Position numbers and translations under genes: made by a program. Under the pieces are notes generated by a model. That model did no database searches, was not told the DNA's origin, and saw only the letters and a program-made list of their open reading frames with translations. From Streptomyces sp. CHD11 (GTDB taxonomy: Bacteria; Actinomycetota; Actinomycetes; Streptomycetales; Streptomycetaceae), in the NCBI RefSeq assembly GCF_018638295.1, contig NZ_JABTTS010000009.1:96623-160622 (forward strand): 64,000 bases of DNA, read 5' to 3'. Within the stretch, counting starts at the first letter, position 1. Each line of letters begins with the position of its first letter. Below are positions 24,149 to 32,595 of this stretch, in pieces.

Positions 24149-25156
24149 GTGCCAGAGCCGTCACTTCCTTCACAGCGCACGCGTCGCCGCCGTCTGACCC
24201 GTCTGGGCGCGGGCCTGGTGGTGCTGTCCGCGGTCGCCGGATACGTCGCGGTGCAGTACGACACCGGGGGCGCCGTGGGCCCCGGATGCAAGGTCGTCTC
24301 CGACAAGGGCGACGGGGCGGCGTACGAGTTCACGCCCGAGATGGCGGCGAACGCGGCGACGATCACCGCCGTGGGCACCGCACGCGATCTGCCCGAGCGG
24401 GCCGTGACGATCGCGCTGGCGACCGCTCTGCAGGAGTCGTCGCTGCGCAACATCGACTACGGCGACCGTGACTCGCTCGGTCTGTTCCAGCAGCGTCCCT
24501 CGCAGGGCTGGGGCGCACCGAAGGAGATCATGGATCCGTCGTACGCGGCGGACAAGTTCTACGAGCATCTCGAGGAGGTGCCCGGCTACACCCGGCTGCC
24601 GCTCACCGTCGCCGCGCAGCGGGTGCAGCGCAGTGGCTTCCCGCAGGCGTACGCCAAACACGAACCGGACGCCGCGCTGCTGGCCGCCGCCCTCACCGGA
24701 CGCTCGGCGGCGACGCTGACCTGCGAGGGCCGCCCCGGGGCGGCCCGGGCGTCCGGCGCGGACGCGGTACGGGCCGCGCTGGCGCGGGACTTCGGGCGGG
24801 ATGTGCTGGAGCCTGCGGGTGCGGAGGTGGGCGACCCGGCCGCGTCGTCGTCCCCGCCCGCCGCGGACCCGGCGGACGCGCCGGACGCCGGCGGTCCCGA
24901 CGGGCGGACCGTGACCCTCCCGGTCGCCGGGGGAACCGGGGCCGGGGCCGGACGGAGCGCCGGGGCGCGGGGCTGGCAGCTGGCGCACTGGGCCGTGGCC
25001 AACGCCTCGGAGCTGCGCATACAGCGGGTCTCCTACGCCGGGCGGGAGTGGTCCGCCGGGACCAGCGGCAGCCAGTGGCGGACGGAGGACGGCAAGGGGT
25101 CCGCGGACACGGAGGGCCGCGGCGCGGGAGCGGTCCGGATCACGACCGTGCAGTAG
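24149..25156 (+). CDS. Membrane-anchored protein with lytic-transglycosylase-like motif
   Basis: A 335-aa protein with a basic N-terminus, one signal-anchor helix (about 19-36) and an extracytoplasmic remainder. Residues 85-125 read ALATALQESSLRN then YGDRDSLGLFQQRPSQGWG, resembling the Glu-containing catalytic helix and the GLFQ motif of lysozyme-like transglycosylases, with Glu96 the candidate acid. A Pro/Ala/Gly-rich linker (240-275) precedes a C-terminal beta-rich segment of about 60 residues (WQLAHWAVANASELRIQRV). Similar proteins are often labelled heavy-metal transporters without basis. I infer a peptidoglycan-binding or cleaving role. Confidence 0.7.
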   Translation: MPEPSLPSQRTRRRRLTRLGAGLVVLSAVAGYVAVQYDTGGAVGPGCKVVSDKGDGAAYEFTPEMAANAATITAVGTARDLPERAVTIALATALQESSLRNIDYGDRDSLGLFQQRPSQGWGAPKEIMDPSYAADKFYEHLEEVPGYTRLPLTVAAQRVQRSGFPQAYAKHEPDAALLAAALTGRSAATLTCEGRPGAARASGADAVRAALARDFGRDVLEPAGAEVGDPAASSSPPAADPADAPDAGGPDGRTVTLPVAGGTGAGAGRSAGARGWQLAHWAVANASELRIQRVSYAGREWSAGTSGSQWRTEDGKGSADTEGRGAGAVRITTVQ

Positions 25157-25305
25157 TACGGGGGGTCACCCGCAGGTGTCGCGGACGGCCGATCATGCGA
25201 CGCATTGCCAACTCTTTACATGGTCGCGCCGCAACCTTCCCGGCGGTCGAGCGGTAGTCACGGCGACTCATCGTTCTCATCGTTCTCTGCCGTCGAAGGA
25301 GCACC

Positions 25306-25650
25306 ATGTCCCTCCCCCTGACCCGTCGGATCGCCCGTGCCGCGCTGATCGTCGCTGCGGGAGCGGCCGCCGGGGTCGGTGCCGCCGGTTCCGCGAGTGC
25401 GGCTCCGCAGCTGCCGGCCGCCCCGAACCTCGGGCTGAGCGCCCTGGACGGCGCGACCGGAGGCACCGTGGACAACGTGGCGAAGGGTGTCGGCAAGACC
25501 ACGCCCGACACGGACGAGGTGGCGCCGGCCGCGGGCACGACCGTGAAGAAGGCCGTGCCGGTGGTGAAGCAGCTGCCGACGGACTCGCTGGCCAAGGGTG
25601 GCGTGCCGGCGGGGAAGAACCTGCCGGTCCAGGGGCTGCCGATCGGCTAG
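25306..25650 (+). CDS. Small secreted protein (114 aa)
   Basis: A 114-aa exported protein. A basic start (MSLPLTRRIARAA) and a hydrophobic core lead to a signal peptidase site near residue 33 (GSASAAP). The mature part, about 80 residues, has no cysteine or aromatic residue and consists of Gly/Val/Pro/Thr/Lys-rich repeats (TTVKKAVPVVKQLP; KGGVPAGKNLPVQGLP). It looks intrinsically disordered; I know no function, although such genes are sometimes mislabelled ATP-binding proteins. ATG 25306 follows GAAGGAG. Confidence 0.75.
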   Translation: MSLPLTRRIARAALIVAAGAAAGVGAAGSASAAPQLPAAPNLGLSALDGATGGTVDNVAKGVGKTTPDTDEVAPAAGTTVKKAVPVVKQLPTDSLAKGGVPAGKNLPVQGLPIG

Positions 25651-25673
25651 GCGCCTGGCCTGTGCGGCGACCG

Positions 25674-25711
25674 GGCGGCGGGGTCTGGGGTGTTCCCCAG
25701 GCCCCGTCGCC
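25674..25711 (+). terminator. Hairpin terminator
   Basis: A 17-bp stem with two G-U wobbles (25674-25690 with 25695-25711), loop TGTT, 24 bp after the secreted-protein stop. The following 25775-25870 contains GC-palindromic repeat debris of the streptomycete interspersed type and no gene. Confidence 0.75.
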
Positions 25712-25920
25712 GTCCTGTGTAACGGCCGTCGGCTGGGCCGGGGGTGTTGCGCAGCCCGGCGATCACGGGGTGCCTCCCCCCGCCTATGAGGGTCCCCACC
25801 ACCCACCCGTGCCGCCCTGGGGGTATCTCCCCCTCCCATGCCTTCGAGGCACTGGGGGAGGCACGATTGCCCGCAGCGGGGCGGGCGTGATCAGTCCCGG
25901 CCTGGCCGCAGGCAGTCCGG

Positions 25921-27018
25921 TCAGGTGGTCAGGCGGTGGGCCGCCGCCTTGACCCGGGAGTCCGTCGCCGTGAGGGCCACCCGGACGAAGCGCGCGCCCG
26001 CGGGACCGTAGAAGTCACCGGGGGCCACCAGGATGCCCCGCTCGGCCAGGTGGGCGACCGTGTCCCAGCAGGACTCGTCCCGGGTGGCCCAGAGGTACAG
26101 GCTCGCCTCGCTGTGCTCGATGCGGAACCCGTGCGCGACCAGCGCCTCGCGCAGGACCGCCCGCCGCGCCGCGTACCGCTCCCGCTGCACCCGCACATGC
26201 TCGTCGTCGCCCAGCGCCGCCACCACCGCCGCCTGCGTCGGCGCGGAGGTCATCATCCCGCCGTGCTTGCGGATCTGCAGCAGCGGTCCGAGCACCGCCG
26301 GGTCGCCGGCCAGGAACGCGGCGCGGTAGCCGGCCAGGTTGGACCGCTTGGACAGGGAGTGCACCGAGACGATGCCGTCGTGGGAGCCGCCGTTGACCTC
26401 GGGGTGCAGCACCGAGACCGGGTCGGTCTCCCACCCGAGCTCGATGTAGCACTCGTCGGAGAGGACGAGGACGCCGTGCTCGCGGGCCCATGCGACGATC
26501 CGGGTCAGCTCCCCCTTGGACAGCACCCGCCCCGTCGGGTTGGACGGGGAGTTCAGCCAGAGGAGCTTCAGGTCCGCCGGGTCCAGCTCGGTCGGATCGT
26601 CGTAGGCCACGTACTGGGCGCGGGCGAGCCGGGCGCCGACCTCGTACGTCGGGTAGGCGAGCCGTGGGAAGGCGACCTTGTCGCCGGGGCCGAGCCCGAG
26701 CTGGGTGGGCAGCCAGGCGACCAGTTCCTTGGAGCCGACGACCGGCAGGACGTGCCGGTGGGTGATCCCGCGGGCGCCCAGCCGGTGCTCCGTCCAGCGG
26801 GTGATCGCGTCACGCAGCTCCGGGGTGCCCCAGACCGTGGGATAGCCCGGGGAGTCCGCGGCGGCGGACAGGGCCTTCCGGATCGGCTCGGGCACGGGAT
26901 CGACGGGGGTGCCGACCGAGAGGTCGACGATGCCGTCGGGGTGCGCGGCGGCCGTCTTCTTGTACGGCTCCAGCTTGTCCCAGGGGAAGGCGGGCAACCG
27001 GTCGGAGACTGCGGACAC
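25921..27018 (-). CDS. dapC: Succinyldiaminopimelate transaminase
   Basis: A 365-aa PLP-dependent class I/II aminotransferase that converts N-succinyl-2-amino-6-ketopimelate to N-succinyl-LL-DAP. The lysine that binds PLP is Lys224 in SLSKRSN; NSPSNPTG (156-163) and SDECYIELGW (187-196) hold the cofactor; an Arg in FVRVALTA binds the carboxylate. GTG 27018 begins SAVSDRLPAFPWD, typical for actinobacterial DapC. It sits 116 bp downstream of fdxA on the same strand, the conserved fdxA-dapC pair of actinobacteria, so they are probably co-transcribed. Confidence 0.92.
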   Translation of the reverse strand: MSAVSDRLPAFPWDKLEPYKKTAAAHPDGIVDLSVGTPVDPVPEPIRKALSAAADSPGYPTVWGTPELRDAITRWTEHRLGARGITHRHVLPVVGSKELVAWLPTQLGLGPGDKVAFPRLAYPTYEVGARLARAQYVAYDDPTELDPADLKLLWLNSPSNPTGRVLSKGELTRIVAWAREHGVLVLSDECYIELGWETDPVSVLHPEVNGGSHDGIVSVHSLSKRSNLAGYRAAFLAGDPAVLGPLLQIRKHGGMMTSAPTQAAVVAALGDDEHVRVQRERYAARRAVLREALVAHGFRIEHSEASLYLWATRDESCWDTVAHLAERGILVAPGDFYGPAGARFVRVALTATDSRVKAAAHRLTT

Positions 27019-27134
27019 GGGTACGGGCTCACTTTCTGGTACGGCGAACGCCTCGGCCCCGTACGGCGATCGGGACGGCGATCAGGCCGTACGGGACCGG
27101 GCGGCACGTCGGCGCGGGGCCGCTCGCGGGACGG

Positions 27135-27461
27135 CTACGCCTGCGGCGCCTGCGGCGGCAGCGCGGCGATGAACGGGTGGTCCCGCTCGATCAGACCCAG
27201 CTTGCTGGCGCCGCCGGGCGAGCCGAGCTCGTCGAAGAACTCGACGTTCGCCTTGTAGTAGTCCTTCCACTCCTCGGGAGTGTCGTCCTCGTAGAAAATG
27301 GCCTCGACCGGGCAGACCGGTTCACAGGCGCCGCAGTCGACGCATTCGTCCGGGTGGATGTACAAGGACCGCTGGCCCTCGTAGATGCAGTCGACCGGGC
27401 ACTCCTCGATGCACGCCTTGTCCTTCAAGTCGACACAAGGCTGCGCGATGACGTAGGTCAC
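27135..27461 (-). CDS. fdxA: 7Fe ferredoxin
   Basis: A 108-aa ferredoxin carrying one 3Fe-4S and one 4Fe-4S cluster. The first motif, CVDLKDKACIEECPVDC (cysteines at 9, 17, 21), lacks the middle cysteine of a 4Fe site and so holds the 3Fe cluster; the second, CVDCGACEPVCPVEAI, is complete. The C-terminal 50 residues (DDTPEEWKDYYKANVEFF) form the helical extension of FdxA/FdxC. It is a cytoplasmic electron carrier for redox enzymes such as P450s. GTG 27461 follows GAGGAGG. Confidence 0.95.
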   Translation of the reverse strand: MTYVIAQPCVDLKDKACIEECPVDCIYEGQRSLYIHPDECVDCGACEPVCPVEAIFYEDDTPEEWKDYYKANVEFFDELGSPGGASKLGLIERDHPFIAALPPQAPQA

Positions 27462-27551
27462 GCTGTCGTTCCTCCTCGATTGGGCGCTGGCGGGCCTCCG
27501 TAGGCTCCGCCGCCTGGCGCGCGGGAGCGCGGCGTCGTCGATGCCCGCCCC

Positions 27552-27557
27552 TAGTAT
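27552..27557 (+). promoter_or_regulatory. -10 candidate TAGTAT
   Basis: TAGTAT in the 140-bp divergent fdxA/GNAT spacer, 45 bp before GTG 27602. On the opposite strand the same bases contain TACTAG, possibly used for fdxA. Confidence 0.4.
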
Positions 27558-27601
27558 CTCCGTTCCTGGGCATGATCCGAACAGGAGGGGTGAACTGACC
27601 T

Positions 27602-28732
27602 GTGGAAATCTCTGCCGCCGGACGCCTCGAGGTCCGTATCACCACCGCTGACGTGGGCAAACGGGTCTCCGTACGGAGCTTGATCGAACATGGTCCATCA
27701 GGTGAGAAGTTCACCGACACGGTCGGCGTTCTCACATCATGGGACAACGGTGTGCTGCGGATCACAAGGAAGAACGGGGAGAGCGTCCATATCGCGGAGT
27801 CCGCGCTGGTAGCGGGCAAGGTGGTCCCCTCCGCACCGGCGCGTCGCCGCGGTCCGGCGGCTACGTACGAGGAGCTGGCGCGGGTCGGCGCGCGGGCGTG
27901 GCGGCCCGTGGAGAGCGAGCGGCTGGGCGAGTGGGAGCTGCGGGCCGCAGCCGAGAAGGTGCCGCGTGAGGGGGGTCCCCCCGGGCTTCCGGCTCCGGGG
28001 GAGCGTCCTCGGGGGGTGGGGGCCGGGCGACGGGTGGGCTTCACGCGCCGGGCCAATTCCGTGCTGCCGCTCGGCGACCCGGGCGTGCCGCTCGACGACG
28101 CGCTGACGGCCGTACGCGCCTGGTACGCGGCTCGTGATCTCCCGGCGTACATCCAGACGGCGACCGGCGCGCAGGGGACCCAGGAGCTGCTCTGCGCGGA
28201 GCTGGAGCGACGGGGCTGGACGCGGGAGGTCACCGCCGAGGTGTGGACGGGGTCCCTGGCGCCCCTCGCCGACCCGGGCACCGAGCCGTCCGGGGTCGTC
28301 CTGTCGCGGGAGGCCGACGAGGCGTGGCTGGCCCGGTACCGGCGCAAGGGTGTGAGCGGGGTGGCCCTGCGGGTGCTGGAAGGGGGATCCCCCCGCTCGG
28401 GCGGAGCCGGGAGCGGGGGAGGTCCTTCGGTGTGGTTCGCGACGGTACCGGGCGGCACGGACACGCCCGCCGCCATCGGGCGCTGTGTCGTGGACGGGCG
28501 GTGGGCCGGGTTCGCGGCGGTGGAGGTGGACCCGGCGCGGCGGCGCCGGGGACTGGCGACGGCCGTGATGGCGGCGCTGGCCCGGCGGGCGCTGGACGAG
28601 GGCGCCTCGGCGGCCTGGCTCCAGGTGGAGGCGGACAACGCGGGGGCGCGGGCGCTGTACGGGCGCCTGGGGTTCGCCGCGCATCACGCGTACCACCACT
28701 ATCGCGCTCCGGAGGGTGAGGGAACGCCGTGA
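27602..28732 (+). CDS. GNAT acetyltransferase with N-terminal SH3-like barrel
   Basis: A 376-aa protein. Residues 1-72 form a small beta barrel (VRITTADVGKRVSVR ... GVLTSWDNGVLRITRKNGE), followed by a linker and a GNAT fold; the acetyl-CoA loop is RRRRGLATAV (about 316-325), followed by WLQVEADNAGARALYGRLGF near the end. Residues about 122-139 and 259-274 are Gly/Pro-rich segments coded by palindromic interspersed repeats inserted in frame. The substrate, protein or small amine, is unknown. GTG 27602 is chosen; GGAGGGG lies 12 nt before it. The gene overlaps the next by four bases (GTGA). Confidence 0.85.
   Translation: MEISAAGRLEVRITTADVGKRVSVRSLIEHGPSGEKFTDTVGVLTSWDNGVLRITRKNGESVHIAESALVAGKVVPSAPARRRGPAATYEELARVGARAWRPVESERLGEWELRAAAEKVPREGGPPGLPAPGERPRGVGAGRRVGFTRRANSVLPLGDPGVPLDDALTAVRAWYAARDLPAYIQTATGAQGTQELLCAELERRGWTREVTAEVWTGSLAPLADPGTEPSGVVLSREADEAWLARYRRKGVSGVALRVLEGGSPRSGGAGSGGGPSVWFATVPGGTDTPAAIGRCVVDGRWAGFAAVEVDPARRRRGLATAVMAALARRALDEGASAAWLQVEADNAGARALYGRLGFAAHHAYHHYRAPEGEGTP
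27970..28006. repeat. Palindromic interspersed repeat, copy A (inside GNAT gene)
   Basis: GGGGGGTCCCCCC followed by GGGCTTCCGGCTCCGGGGGA, a GC-rich foldback typical of streptomycete interspersed repeats. It encodes part of a Pro/Gly linker in frame. Confidence 0.6.
28382..28424. repeat. Palindromic interspersed repeat, copy B (inside GNAT gene)
   Basis: GGGGGATCCCCCC, then GCTCGGGCGGAGCCGGGAGC and GGGGGAGG. It shares the order of elements with copies A and C and is again translated in frame. Confidence 0.65.
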
Positions 28733-29613
28733 GCGGGCACGAAACCGGTATGCGCCCACCGTTTCCCCCGCCGGACGGGCGCTCCGCGGAGCTTCGCCGG
28801 CGGTTCACCGAGGAGGCCCGCTGCGAGCGGCCCGGCCTGTCCACGCTGTGTCTCCTGATCGGCGCGGAGGCGGACGGCGCGCTGGACGAGGCGGGCATGG
28901 ACGCCGTCGAGGTGGAGCTGGACCGGATGGCCGGTGAGCTGCCCTACCGGCCGGGCTCACCGCGGGCGTGGGCCTCGGCGCTGCGGGAGCTGCTGGGCGA
29001 ACGGTACGGATTCCACGGGGCGGCGGAGGACTACCAGCGGCTGGAGTCGTCGCTGCTGCACGAGGTGCTGAGCCGCCGGCGCGGGCTGCCGATCCTGCTG
29101 TCGGTGGTGTGGATCGAGGTGGCCCGGCGGGCGGGGGCGCCGGTGTACGGGGTGGCCCTGCCGGGGCACTTCGTCGTCGGGTTCGGGGAGCCGGGCGCGG
29201 TGGGCGCGGGACAGGTGCTGGCCGATCCGTTCGACGGGGGGCGGGTGCTGAGCGGCGGGGACGCGGAGCTGCTGGTCGCGGGAGCGACCGGGGTGGCGCT
29301 GGACGCGTCGATGCTCGCACCGGCGGGGACGCTGGAGGTGATTCTGCGGATCCTGAACAACGTACGGGCGTGGGCGTCAACGCGTCCGGAGCGCTCGGAC
29401 GTCTCCCTGCGGGCGGTGGATCTGTCCCTGCTCCTGCCCTCCCACCCGGCGCGGCTGCGGTACGAGCGGGCGCAACTGCTGGTGCAGCGGGGTGAGTTCT
29501 CGGCGGGCGCCGGGGAGTTGGAGGCGTACGCGGAGGTGGTGGGCGCGGTCGACGAGGGTGCCGCGGCGCGGGTACGCGGGGAGGCGTTCGCGGCTCGGGC
29601 GATGCTGAACTGA
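28729..29613 (+). CDS. SirB1-family transglutaminase-like/TPR protein
   Basis: A 294-aa soluble protein of the SirB1 family. Residues about 85-190 are the transglutaminase-like domain: LLHEVLSRRRGLPILLSVVW occupies the place of the catalytic helix, with Ser-Val where papain-fold enzymes have Cys, while the His in LPGHFVVGF and the Asp in LADPFDGG remain. The protein may therefore be a non-catalytic binder. The C-terminal 90 residues carry TPR-like helices (ARLRYERAQLLVQRGEF). The function of SirB1 proteins is unclear. GTG 28729 overlaps the GNAT stop, so the two are co-translated. Confidence 0.82.
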   Translation: MSGHETGMRPPFPPPDGRSAELRRRFTEEARCERPGLSTLCLLIGAEADGALDEAGMDAVEVELDRMAGELPYRPGSPRAWASALRELLGERYGFHGAAEDYQRLESSLLHEVLSRRRGLPILLSVVWIEVARRAGAPVYGVALPGHFVVGFGEPGAVGAGQVLADPFDGGRVLSGGDAELLVAGATGVALDASMLAPAGTLEVILRILNNVRAWASTRPERSDVSLRAVDLSLLLPSHPARLRYERAQLLVQRGEFSAGAGELEAYAEVVGAVDEGAAARVRGEAFAARAMLN

Positions 29614-29728
29614 GCGTGCGGGGAGGGCGGGCCGTGGACGTCACGCGGCCCGGCGCTCCTGACTCGGGAGCGTGGCGCCGCGGAGGCGCTCCGGGCACAC
29701 GGCGGAGCGGCGCCGCGCAGGCCCGACA

Positions 29729-29779
29729 CGGGAGAGCGGCGCCTGGGGCTCGGATGACCCCTGCGGCGCCGCTCTCCCG
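29729..29779. terminator. Bidirectional hairpin terminator
   Basis: A perfect 15-bp stem CGGGAGAGCGGCGCC (29729-29743) with 29765-29779, and a 21-nt loop, between the convergent SirB1-like and VanW-like genes. Confidence 0.85.
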
Positions 29780-29800
29780 TCGCGTGGCCCGCCGGCCGCG

Positions 29801-31987
29801 TCAGCTGGGGTCGGTCTCGATGACGGCGACGCGGTCGGTCTTGCTCATCAGTGCCTGGCGGAGTGCCCCGTAGACGTCCTGCGGGGTGACGGCCGTCTTC
29901 TTGCCGTTGCCCCGGGTGATGAGGACACCGTCGAACGTCTGGCCGTAGAGCTCCTCCAGGGCCTTCAGGTCGGGCTTGTCGACCAGCTTGTCGTTCACGG
30001 CCGCCACGCCCAGGAACTTCCACAGCGACTTCTCGGGACTCATCGGGATCGAGTGCGCCGCGTCGGTCTGCACGGTCACGATGTCCGACATCGCCGGCCC
30101 GGCGAACTCCGCCATCATCCGGTCGACCTCGGCCTTGGAGACCTTGGGCTGCTGGGCGGTCGTGGGGACGTTCACCGCGGCGGCGGAGCCGGTCTCCACC
30201 TGTGTGCGGTACGCCTCCGTCACCACGCCGGACGCCTTGGCCACGTCGATGCCCTGGCCCGCCTTGGGATACACGGGGACGGCCTTGCCGGACTCGAACC
30301 TGATCCCGCCCTCGGTCACCGATCCGGAGCCGCCGGCGGCGTTCTCCAGGGCGGCCTGCAGCTTCTCCTCGTCGACGGGCATCTCCGGCTCGACGACGCG
30401 CTGCTGGCCGAAGAGGGAGCCGATCACGTTGACCGGGTTGTAGTCGCTGGTGGCGGCCGCGCCGACGGTGGCGTCGGTGTCGAACTGCAGGCCCGCGTTG
30501 TCCGGCTGCAACTCGACGGTCCTGCCGTCGACCGACAGCTTCAGCGGCTTGTCCAGCCGGCCGTCGAGGGCCGCGTCCAGCTTCTTCACGGCGTCGTCGC
30601 GGGTGCCGCCGCCGATGTCGACGCCGAGCACCGTGGTGCCCTTGGGCACGTCGGAGCTGTTCATCAGCAGACCGGCCCCGTAGGCGATCCCGAGCACCAG
30701 GACGACGCCGGTGCCGAGCAGGGCGAGCTTGTTGCGCCCCTTCTTCTTCGGCGCCTTCGAGGAGCTCGCCGGAGGCGGGGGGACCGGCTCGGGCAGCTTG
30801 GGCGCCGTGTGCGGCCGGGCGCCGTTCGCGGCGGGGCCGGGCGCGTCGAAGGACGCGCTCGGCGAGATGACCGGGATGCCGCTGGTGACGGTGTGCCCGG
30901 AGACGTTGTCGTGGCGGGGGCCGTGGCCCGGTGCCCCGGGTCCGCCGTGCTGCTGGGGGGTGAGGATCGCGGTGTCGTCGCTGAGGCCGGCGCCGGAGAC
31001 TCCCGGAGCGACCTGCCGCGCACCGGCGGGACCGGGGCCGCCGGGACCGCTCGGGCCACCGGGCGCGCCGCCGGCCGGCGGGAGCATCGGGCCGCTGCCG
31101 GTGACCGGTCCGCCGGTCGGACCGGCGGGGCCGCCCTGCGGTCCACCCGGCCGCCCCTGGTCTCCGTACCCGGGCTGACCGCCCGGACCACCGGGGCCGT
31201 CCTCCGCGAAGAACGGCAGGTCGTCACGGCGCGGTTCGCCACCGGAGTGGGCGCCCGGCCGGGTGCTGCCCGCCGGTCCGCCCCCGAGTGCCTCGGTCAC
31301 ATCGAAGGAACCGGTACCGCCGCCGTGTCCGGGGGCGACGGGCCCGCCGGTCACACCGGTTGTGCCGGTGGGGCCGGAACCCGTCGGGCCGCCGGGGCGG
31401 GGGCCGCCCGGCGCGCCCATGGACCCGACGACGCCGCCCGGCCGCCCGGCGCCCGGCCGCGCACCACCGGGTGCGGCGGGACCCGCCGGGGCCGGGCCCG
31501 AACCCTGCGGACCCGCGGCCCCGTTGTCGGAGGCGCCTCCCTGGCCCCCGTTGCCCGCACCGGACTTGCGCGGCGCGAACCAGTCACTGGCCGGCTTGTC
31601 GTCGGCCGCCGGCCTGGCGGGCTGGGACCCCTGCGGGGACCGGGTGGGCAGGGCGGGCTGAGCGGGAGGCTCGACCGCGGGCGGCGTGGGCGCGGGAGCG
31701 GGCGAGGGCGAGGGGGCCGGCGTCTCGGCTGCGCCCTTGCCCTCCGCGTCCGTGACGGTCTTGCGCACGACGACCGGCGGAATGGGCCGCGATCCGGGGA
31801 TGTTGATCCGGATCCGGGTCGTCAGCGTGGTCTCGGTCTTGCGCTCCTCCGGCCGCGCGGCCGGACGGCCCGCGTCCGCGTTCCCGTCCGGAATCGCCGG
31901 AATCCCGTAGGGCGGCGTGCCCGACGGATAGGCGGCTCCACCGTGCCCGTTGGGCCCGGAGGACGGAGTGTCAGTTTCACGACTCAA
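29801..31987 (-). CDS. VanW/YoaR-like peptidoglycan-binding membrane protein
   Basis: A 728-aa bitopic membrane protein. Residues 1-415 are cytoplasmic low-complexity sequence extremely rich in Gly, Pro and Ala, with collagen-like runs. A basic stop (KKKGRNK) precedes the membrane helix at about 417-437. Outside lie two putative peptidoglycan-binding units of the PG_binding_4 type found in VanW/YoaR proteins (VPKGTTVLGVDIGGGTRDDAV ... AALDGRL; VDEEKLQAALENAAG). The terminal part (SEVDRMMAEF ... VDKPDLKALEELYG) has no clear domain and no L,D-transpeptidase cysteine is seen. TTG 31987 follows GGGAG. A likely cell-wall anchor. Confidence 0.75.
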   Translation of the reverse strand: MSRETDTPSSGPNGHGGAAYPSGTPPYGIPAIPDGNADAGRPAARPEERKTETTLTTRIRINIPGSRPIPPVVVRKTVTDAEGKGAAETPAPSPSPAPAPTPPAVEPPAQPALPTRSPQGSQPARPAADDKPASDWFAPRKSGAGNGGQGGASDNGAAGPQGSGPAPAGPAAPGGARPGAGRPGGVVGSMGAPGGPRPGGPTGSGPTGTTGVTGGPVAPGHGGGTGSFDVTEALGGGPAGSTRPGAHSGGEPRRDDLPFFAEDGPGGPGGQPGYGDQGRPGGPQGGPAGPTGGPVTGSGPMLPPAGGAPGGPSGPGGPGPAGARQVAPGVSGAGLSDDTAILTPQQHGGPGAPGHGPRHDNVSGHTVTSGIPVISPSASFDAPGPAANGARPHTAPKLPEPVPPPPASSSKAPKKKGRNKLALLGTGVVLVLGIAYGAGLLMNSSDVPKGTTVLGVDIGGGTRDDAVKKLDAALDGRLDKPLKLSVDGRTVELQPDNAGLQFDTDATVGAAATSDYNPVNVIGSLFGQQRVVEPEMPVDEEKLQAALENAAGGSGSVTEGGIRFESGKAVPVYPKAGQGIDVAKASGVVTEAYRTQVETGSAAAVNVPTTAQQPKVSKAEVDRMMAEFAGPAMSDIVTVQTDAAHSIPMSPEKSLWKFLGVAAVNDKLVDKPDLKALEELYGQTFDGVLITRGNGKKTAVTPQDVYGALRQALMSKTDRVAVIETDPS

Positions 31988-32033
31988 GGCAGGTTCTCCC
32001 GGTTGGCTCCGCCGCCCGTCACGACCTCACGGT

Positions 32034-32076
32034 GGGGGTCCCCCCTGCTCGGGCGAAGCCGAGGGTTCGAGGGAGG
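32034..32076. repeat. Palindromic interspersed repeat, copy C (intergenic)
   Basis: GGGGGTCCCCCCTGCTCGGG then CGAAGCCGAGGGTTCGAGGG lies in the 194-bp spacer upstream of the VanW-like gene. It is the intergenic counterpart of copies A and B. Confidence 0.65.
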
Positions 32077-32181
32077 CTCGGCGGCGCGCACCACCTTACT
32101 GGCCACATCCGGCCGGTACCCCGGTACCGCCGGCGAAACCCGCACCGGACCCGCACTCCCGATCCACAGCGAAGTGGTACG

Positions 32182-32595
32182 TCACTTCCCAAGTCGGGCA
32201 GGGCGGCCGCCCGGTTGCCTCCCACCGCCAAGGGTGGCGCACATCACAGCCACACCGATACCGCCGAGCAGGAAGAGATACGATCCGGCCCCGGCGGCGA
32301 ACAGGAAGTCACCTTCCGGACGGCTGGCCGTGAGCAGGACGACGACCGCCACCCACCCGACGGCGACCGCCACCCCACCGGCCCGGCCGCGCATCAACCG
32401 CGCCGCCCCCAGGACGAGTCCGGCCTCACCGGCGAGCGCCAGCAGCAGCCCGCCCGGAAACCAACCGGGCTGCACCAGCGCCCCGGCCACCCCGGCGAGC
32501 GCGCCGAGGACCAGCAGCCCCAGGCAGGCAGCGGCCCGCCCGGCGGAGGGCACCCGCAGCGGCTGCGCCAGCGCGGGCGCCCTTTCCCCGCTCAC
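32182..32595 (-). CDS. DUF6113 membrane protein
   Basis: A 137-aa polytopic protein with four hydrophobic helices (about 19-40, 45-65, 73-90 and 98-118), separated by short Gly/Arg loops, and a basic C-terminus ending GGRPARLGK. It belongs to actinobacterial DUF6113, unknown function. GTG 32595 overlaps the mshB stop in GTGA, so it is made with MshB; the pairing suggests, without proof, a membrane role linked to mycothiol. The coding sequence is strongly GC-biased as in core genes. Confidence 0.8.
   Translation of the reverse strand: MSGERAPALAQPLRVPSAGRAAACLGLLVLGALAGVAGALVQPGWFPGGLLLALAGEAGLVLGAARLMRGRAGGVAVAVGWVAVVVLLTASRPEGDFLFAAGAGSYLFLLGGIGVAVMCATLGGGRQPGGRPARLGK

Noticed and set aside
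28729..29613. SirB1-like protein as an active transglutaminase
   Set aside because: The catalytic cysteine position appears to be serine/valine, so only the fold is supported.
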